DNA from: Bacillota bacterium | GTDB lineage: Bacteria; Bacillota_E; JAJZYS01; JAJYTV01 | Direction of reading: 5' to 3' | Assembly (NCBI GenBank): GCA_021845645.1 | Contig: JAJZVM010000055.1 | Location: 1 to 24,735, forward strand | Length of the DNA stretch: 24,735 nt | Shown here: piece after piece, positions 22,271 through 24,735 of the stretch | Layout of the letters: each line of letters starts with the position of its first letter | Position numbering within the stretch: the stretch's first letter is position 1 | The notes under the pieces: generated by a model | The model's database searches: none | Seen by the model: only the letters and a program-made list of their open reading frames with translations | What the model was told of the DNA's origin: nothing | Program-made: the position numbers and the translations under genes

Positions 22271-23017
22271 ATGCACTGGACGATCCGCCCACTGTGGATC
22301 GGCACATTGCAGCGCAAGCGAATGAGCTTCCTCTACACTGTCGGCGGGCCCGAGCCCCTGAGTGTCCCTGTCACGGCCTATCTCTTGGAGTCAGGGGATA
22401 CGCACGTACTCGTGGACACCGGGTGCGACGATCCGGAAACGGCATACCCGGACCATCACCCGTTTGAAAAGAAACCCGAGCAGAACATCCTGGCCACAAT
22501 CAGCGCCGCAGGCGTCGACCCACAGACGATCCATCTGATCATCTGCACGCACCTGCACTGGGATCACTGCTATGGTAACGACCAGTTCCCGCAGGCGAGG
22601 TTCGTCGTACAGAAGGCTGAGTTGCGCTATGCTGTCGCCCCTCTCCCATGGCATGCGGGATCTTACGACTCCTTCCTCATCGGGCGGAAGCCGCCATGGG
22701 CCCGGACGAGGTTCGAGGTCATCGACGGCGACCGTGAGCTTCTCCCCGGGCTCGGAGTTATGCTCACTCCCGGACACACACCGGGACTGCAAACAGTCGT
22801 CGTGCAGGCGGAAAGCGGCCGGTACGTCCTGCCGAGCGACAACGTGCCCCTCTACGACAATTGGGAAGGAAAGCCCCCCCGGTGGCCACACATACCAGAC
22901 ACCCACCACTACAGCCTGGCCGAATATTTTGAGACGTTTGGTCGGTTGGAGTCCTTAGGCGGACGGCTGTTGCCTCCGCATGATTTTCGCGTGTTCGATA
23001 AAGGTATCTACCGCTAG
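22271..23017 (+). CDS. Metallo-beta-lactamase-fold hydrolase, N-acyl-homoserine-lactonase-like
   Basis: A 248-residue metal-dependent hydrolase with the AHL-lactonase type of MBL fold. ATG has GGGAGGG about seven bases upstream. Metal ligands are complete: HLHWDH (H94, H96, D98, H99), H169 in TPGHTPG, D190 in PSDNVPLYDN, and H237 in PPHDF. The early YLLESGDTHVLVDTGCDD is characteristic of this subgroup. No signal peptide is seen, so it is cytoplasmic. In a catabolic cluster, opening of a lactone or cyclic amide intermediate is more plausible than quorum quenching. The reaction itself is inferred. Confidence 0.85.
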   Translation: MHWTIRPLWIGTLQRKRMSFLYTVGGPEPLSVPVTAYLLESGDTHVLVDTGCDDPETAYPDHHPFEKKPEQNILATISAAGVDPQTIHLIICTHLHWDHCYGNDQFPQARFVVQKAELRYAVAPLPWHAGSYDSFLIGRKPPWARTRFEVIDGDRELLPGLGVMLTPGHTPGLQTVVVQAESGRYVLPSDNVPLYDNWEGKPPRWPHIPDTHHYSLAEYFETFGRLESLGGRLLPPHDFRVFDKGIYR

Positions 23018-23094
23018 CGGGATTAGAACACTTTCAAGGGTAGTGCGATACACCGCTCTCAAGTTCCATAGTCGCAAAAGAGGGGGGAAACGGA

Positions 23095-23955
23095 ATGTCA
23101 TTTATTGTTCAAAATGTGGTAGGTGGCCTTGCCTATGGCGGGTTACTCTTTCTCATTGCGGCAGGATTTACACTCATCTTTGGCCTCATGCGGGTGGTAA
23201 ACCTGGCGCAAACAGCTTTTTACCTTGTGGGAGCGTATATCGGGCTTACTCTCTTGAACCTGAACGTGAACTTCTGGCTCGCCACCGTTATCTCAGGCCT
23301 CGCAGTGACGATCCTTGGCGTGGCGATATACACGCTCCTGCACCGCTTCCACAAACAGGACCTGACGGTGCTCCTGATCACGCTTGGCTTCAGCTTGATG
23401 CTGGATGACCTTTCGCTGGCCATCTGGGGCGGCAATCCCCTATCCATCTCCGCGCCCGCCGCAGTCTCCGGTTCGATGTCGCTGCTTGGCGCGATCTTCC
23501 CGGTGTACTGGGTGTGGCTGCTCGGGTTCGGCGTGCTCATGGCGGTGGTCCTCCATCTCTTCCAGCGTCACACCAAGATTGGCGCCATCATTCGCGCGGG
23601 TGTTGACGATGAGGAGATGGTGCGTGGGCTAGGTGTGGACGTGAACCGCGCCTTTTATCTCGTCTTCGCGATCGGGGCCTTCCTTGCCGGGGCGGCGGGC
23701 CTCCTGGGTGGTCCAGTCCTCGGTCTGGCGCCCGGACTGGATCTGCAGCTTCTGCCGCTCGCCTTCGCCGTGATCATCGTGGGTGGCATGGGTAGCCTTA
23801 CCGGAGCCTTTGTGGGAAGCATGGTCATCGGTCTCATCAACAACTTCGGGCAAGCGCTCTTCCCGGAACTCGCCTACTTCACCATTTTTGCGCCGGTGGT
23901 CCTCATCATTGCGTTGCGACCGCAAGGGCTGATGGGCAGGAAGGAAGTGTTGTGA
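23095..23955 (+). CDS. Branched-chain-amino-acid-type ABC transporter permease (LivH family)
   Basis: Integral membrane permease of the LIV-type ABC importer, 286 residues, about eight hydrophobic segments. It starts FIVQNVVGGLAYGGLLFLIA, AGFTLIFGLMRVVNLAQTAF, the typical LivH opening. The cytoplasmic loop IGAIIRAGVDDEEMVRGLGV contacts the ATPase. The C-terminal half has FAVIIVGGMGSLTGAFVGS and ends LRPQGLMGRKE, as expected. A strong GAGGGGGGA ribosome site precedes the ATG. The TGA overlaps the ATG of livM. It should act with the lipoprotein encoded at 15171-16484. The 77-base gap before it contains no clear terminator. Confidence 0.93.
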   Translation: MSFIVQNVVGGLAYGGLLFLIAAGFTLIFGLMRVVNLAQTAFYLVGAYIGLTLLNLNVNFWLATVISGLAVTILGVAIYTLLHRFHKQDLTVLLITLGFSLMLDDLSLAIWGGNPLSISAPAAVSGSMSLLGAIFPVYWVWLLGFGVLMAVVLHLFQRHTKIGAIIRAGVDDEEMVRGLGVDVNRAFYLVFAIGAFLAGAAGLLGGPVLGLAPGLDLQLLPLAFAVIIVGGMGSLTGAFVGSMVIGLINNFGQALFPELAYFTIFAPVVLIIALRPQGLMGRKEVL

Positions 23956-24735
23956 TGCGCCGGAGTAGGCTCTACCTGCTGGGCGTGTCGCTCCTGATCG
24001 TCGTCCTTGCGGCACTGCCAGTCCTGCAGGTAGCAGATTTCGCGATCACGCTCATCACGCAGATGTTCATCCTGAGCATCGCCGCCATGGGCCTGGACAT
24101 TCTGGTCGGCTACACGGGACTCGTGTCCTTTGCCCAAGGAGCATTTTTCGGCATCGGCGCTTACGCGATCGCGGTCGCCACCACCGAGATGGGCATAACA
24201 AATTTCTTCGTGCTCATGGTCGGCGCGCTCGTCCTAGTGACTCTGGTAGCAGCAGTTTTCGGCCTCTTGGCCCTCAGGGCGAGCGGGGTGGGTTTCATCA
24301 TCGTTACCCTCGCCCTCAACGAGCTTGTCTGGGGCCTCGCCTACCAGTGGGTGTCGGTGTCCGGCGGTGACAACGGGATCACGGGGTTCTCACGGCCAGT
24401 CATCGGCCCCCTGAACTTCGGCAGCGATTACACGTTCTATTATCTGGCACTGTTCTTCCTGGTGGCCTCGGCTCTTGCACTCTATCTGATCGTCCGCTCG
24501 CCGTTCGGCCTAGTGCTCCGCGGCATCCGCGAGGGGCCCAAGCGCATGCGGGCGCTGGGCTACAACATCTGGCTCTACCGCTACATCGCCTTCGTCATCG
24601 CCGCATTCTTCGGTGGAGTCGGAGGCACGATGATCGCGTATTACAACCTCTTTGTCAGCACGAGTACCGCGAATCTCGCACAGTCGACCCAGTTCCTCAT
24701 CATGACCATCCTAGGCGGTACCGGCACGCTGTTCG
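23955..24735 (+). CDS. Branched-chain-amino-acid-type ABC transporter permease (LivM family), 3' end outside the window
   Basis: ATG 23955 overlaps the livH stop (TGATG). The frame is open to the last base, giving 260 residues of an expected ~310-330. Signature segments are MGLDILVGYTGLVSFAQGAF, FFGIGAYAIA, IIVTLALNELVWGLAYQWV, GGDNGITGF and the ATPase-contacting loop GIREGPKRMRALGYNIWLYR. It ends in FLIMTILGGTGTLF, where LivM normally has GG.GT..GP. It pairs with LivH as the channel. The ATPase genes (livG, livF) are expected just beyond the window. Confidence 0.92.
   Translation, partial: MRRSRLYLLGVSLLIVVLAALPVLQVADFAITLITQMFILSIAAMGLDILVGYTGLVSFAQGAFFGIGAYAIAVATTEMGITNFFVLMVGALVLVTLVAAVFGLLALRASGVGFIIVTLALNELVWGLAYQWVSVSGGDNGITGFSRPVIGPLNFGSDYTFYYLALFFLVASALALYLIVRSPFGLVLRGIREGPKRMRALGYNIWLYRYIAFVIAAFFGGVGGTMIAYYNLFVSTSTANLAQSTQFLIMTILGGTGTLF

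Noticed and set aside
22271..23017. Quorum-quenching AHL lactonase
   Set aside because: The fold and metal site fit, but the operon context favours a lactone or lactam intermediate of catabolism. Nothing in the sequence indicates AHL specificity.
9327..24735. A complete nicotinate fermentation or methylcitrate cycle operon
   Set aside because: No 6-hydroxynicotinate reductase, enamidase, methyleneglutarate mutase or methylcitrate synthase is seen. Only some of the families overlap.
1..24735. CRISPR arrays, tRNA or rRNA genes, transposases, attachment sites
   Set aside because: No spaced direct repeats, cloverleaf-like segments, transposase motifs or terminal repeats were found on reading both strands.

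Overview
The window reads as a very GC-rich bacterial chromosome segment. Strong AGGAGG-type ribosome sites, frequent GTG and TTG starts, a GEMM-I c-di-GMP riboswitch before flagellar genes, and an XPB-type helicase with its partner protein suggest a GC-rich member of the Bacillota (for example a Limnochordia-, Symbiobacterium- or Kyrpidia-like lineage). This is an inference from style, not an identification.

Region 1 (1-2773, + strand) is a c-di-GMP and motility segment. It holds the C-terminal end of a GGDEF diguanylate cyclase with an intact product-inhibition RxxD site, a terminator-like hairpin, and the frameshifted remnant of a PQQ-like beta-propeller gene. A sigma-A-like promoter and a c-di-GMP-I riboswitch follow, then a MotA-type stator gene and fliG. 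No motB is present. A 27-codon ORF with the best ribosome site in the area bridges motA and fliG.

Region 2 (2785-8148, - strand) holds 5-oxoprolinase subunits C and B (no A subunit in view), a small interrupted ORF, and a translationally coupled pair: a helicase-associated (XPB N-terminal-like) protein and an XPB/Rad25 helicase. The helicase most likely starts at a TTG at 8148, well inside the longest open frame.

Region 3 (8149-8558) is a divergent control region. It has a perfect 13-bp palindrome on the helicase side and a TTGACA promoter on the other side, whose -10 overlaps a TTGTATACA-like palindrome typical of FCD-type GntR operators.

Region 4 (8559 to the end, + strand) is a long co-directional catabolic cluster, visibly less GC-rich than regions 1-2. 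It encodes a GntR/FCD regulator, a CoxG-like protein, a three-subunit molybdenum hydroxylase (FAD, 2Fe-2S and Mo subunits; not a CO dehydrogenase by its active-site loop), a 4-oxalocrotonate tautomerase-like protein and an isocitrate lyase/PEP-mutase family lyase. Next come a branched-chain-amino-acid-type ABC binding lipoprotein, an Asp/Glu/hydantoin-racemase-fold protein without the usual cysteines, a PrpF-family isomerase, a 2,4-dienoyl-CoA reductase-like flavoprotein, an MmgE/PrpD-family enzyme, a metallo-beta-lactamase-fold lactonase-like hydrolase, and the permeases LivH and LivM (the latter cut by the window end).

Taken together, region 4 looks like an uptake-and-degradation pathway for an unidentified organic acid, probably aromatic or N-heterocyclic. 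The proposed order is import by the LIV-type transporter, hydroxylation by the Mo enzyme, reduction by the dienoyl-reductase-like enzyme, ring opening by the MBL hydrolase, double-bond isomerisation (tautomerase, PrpF-like), hydration or dehydration (PrpD-like), and C-C cleavage by the lyase. The combination of PrpB-, PrpD- and PrpF-like enzymes without a methylcitrate synthase is the most suggestive feature. The substrate cannot be read from the sequence.
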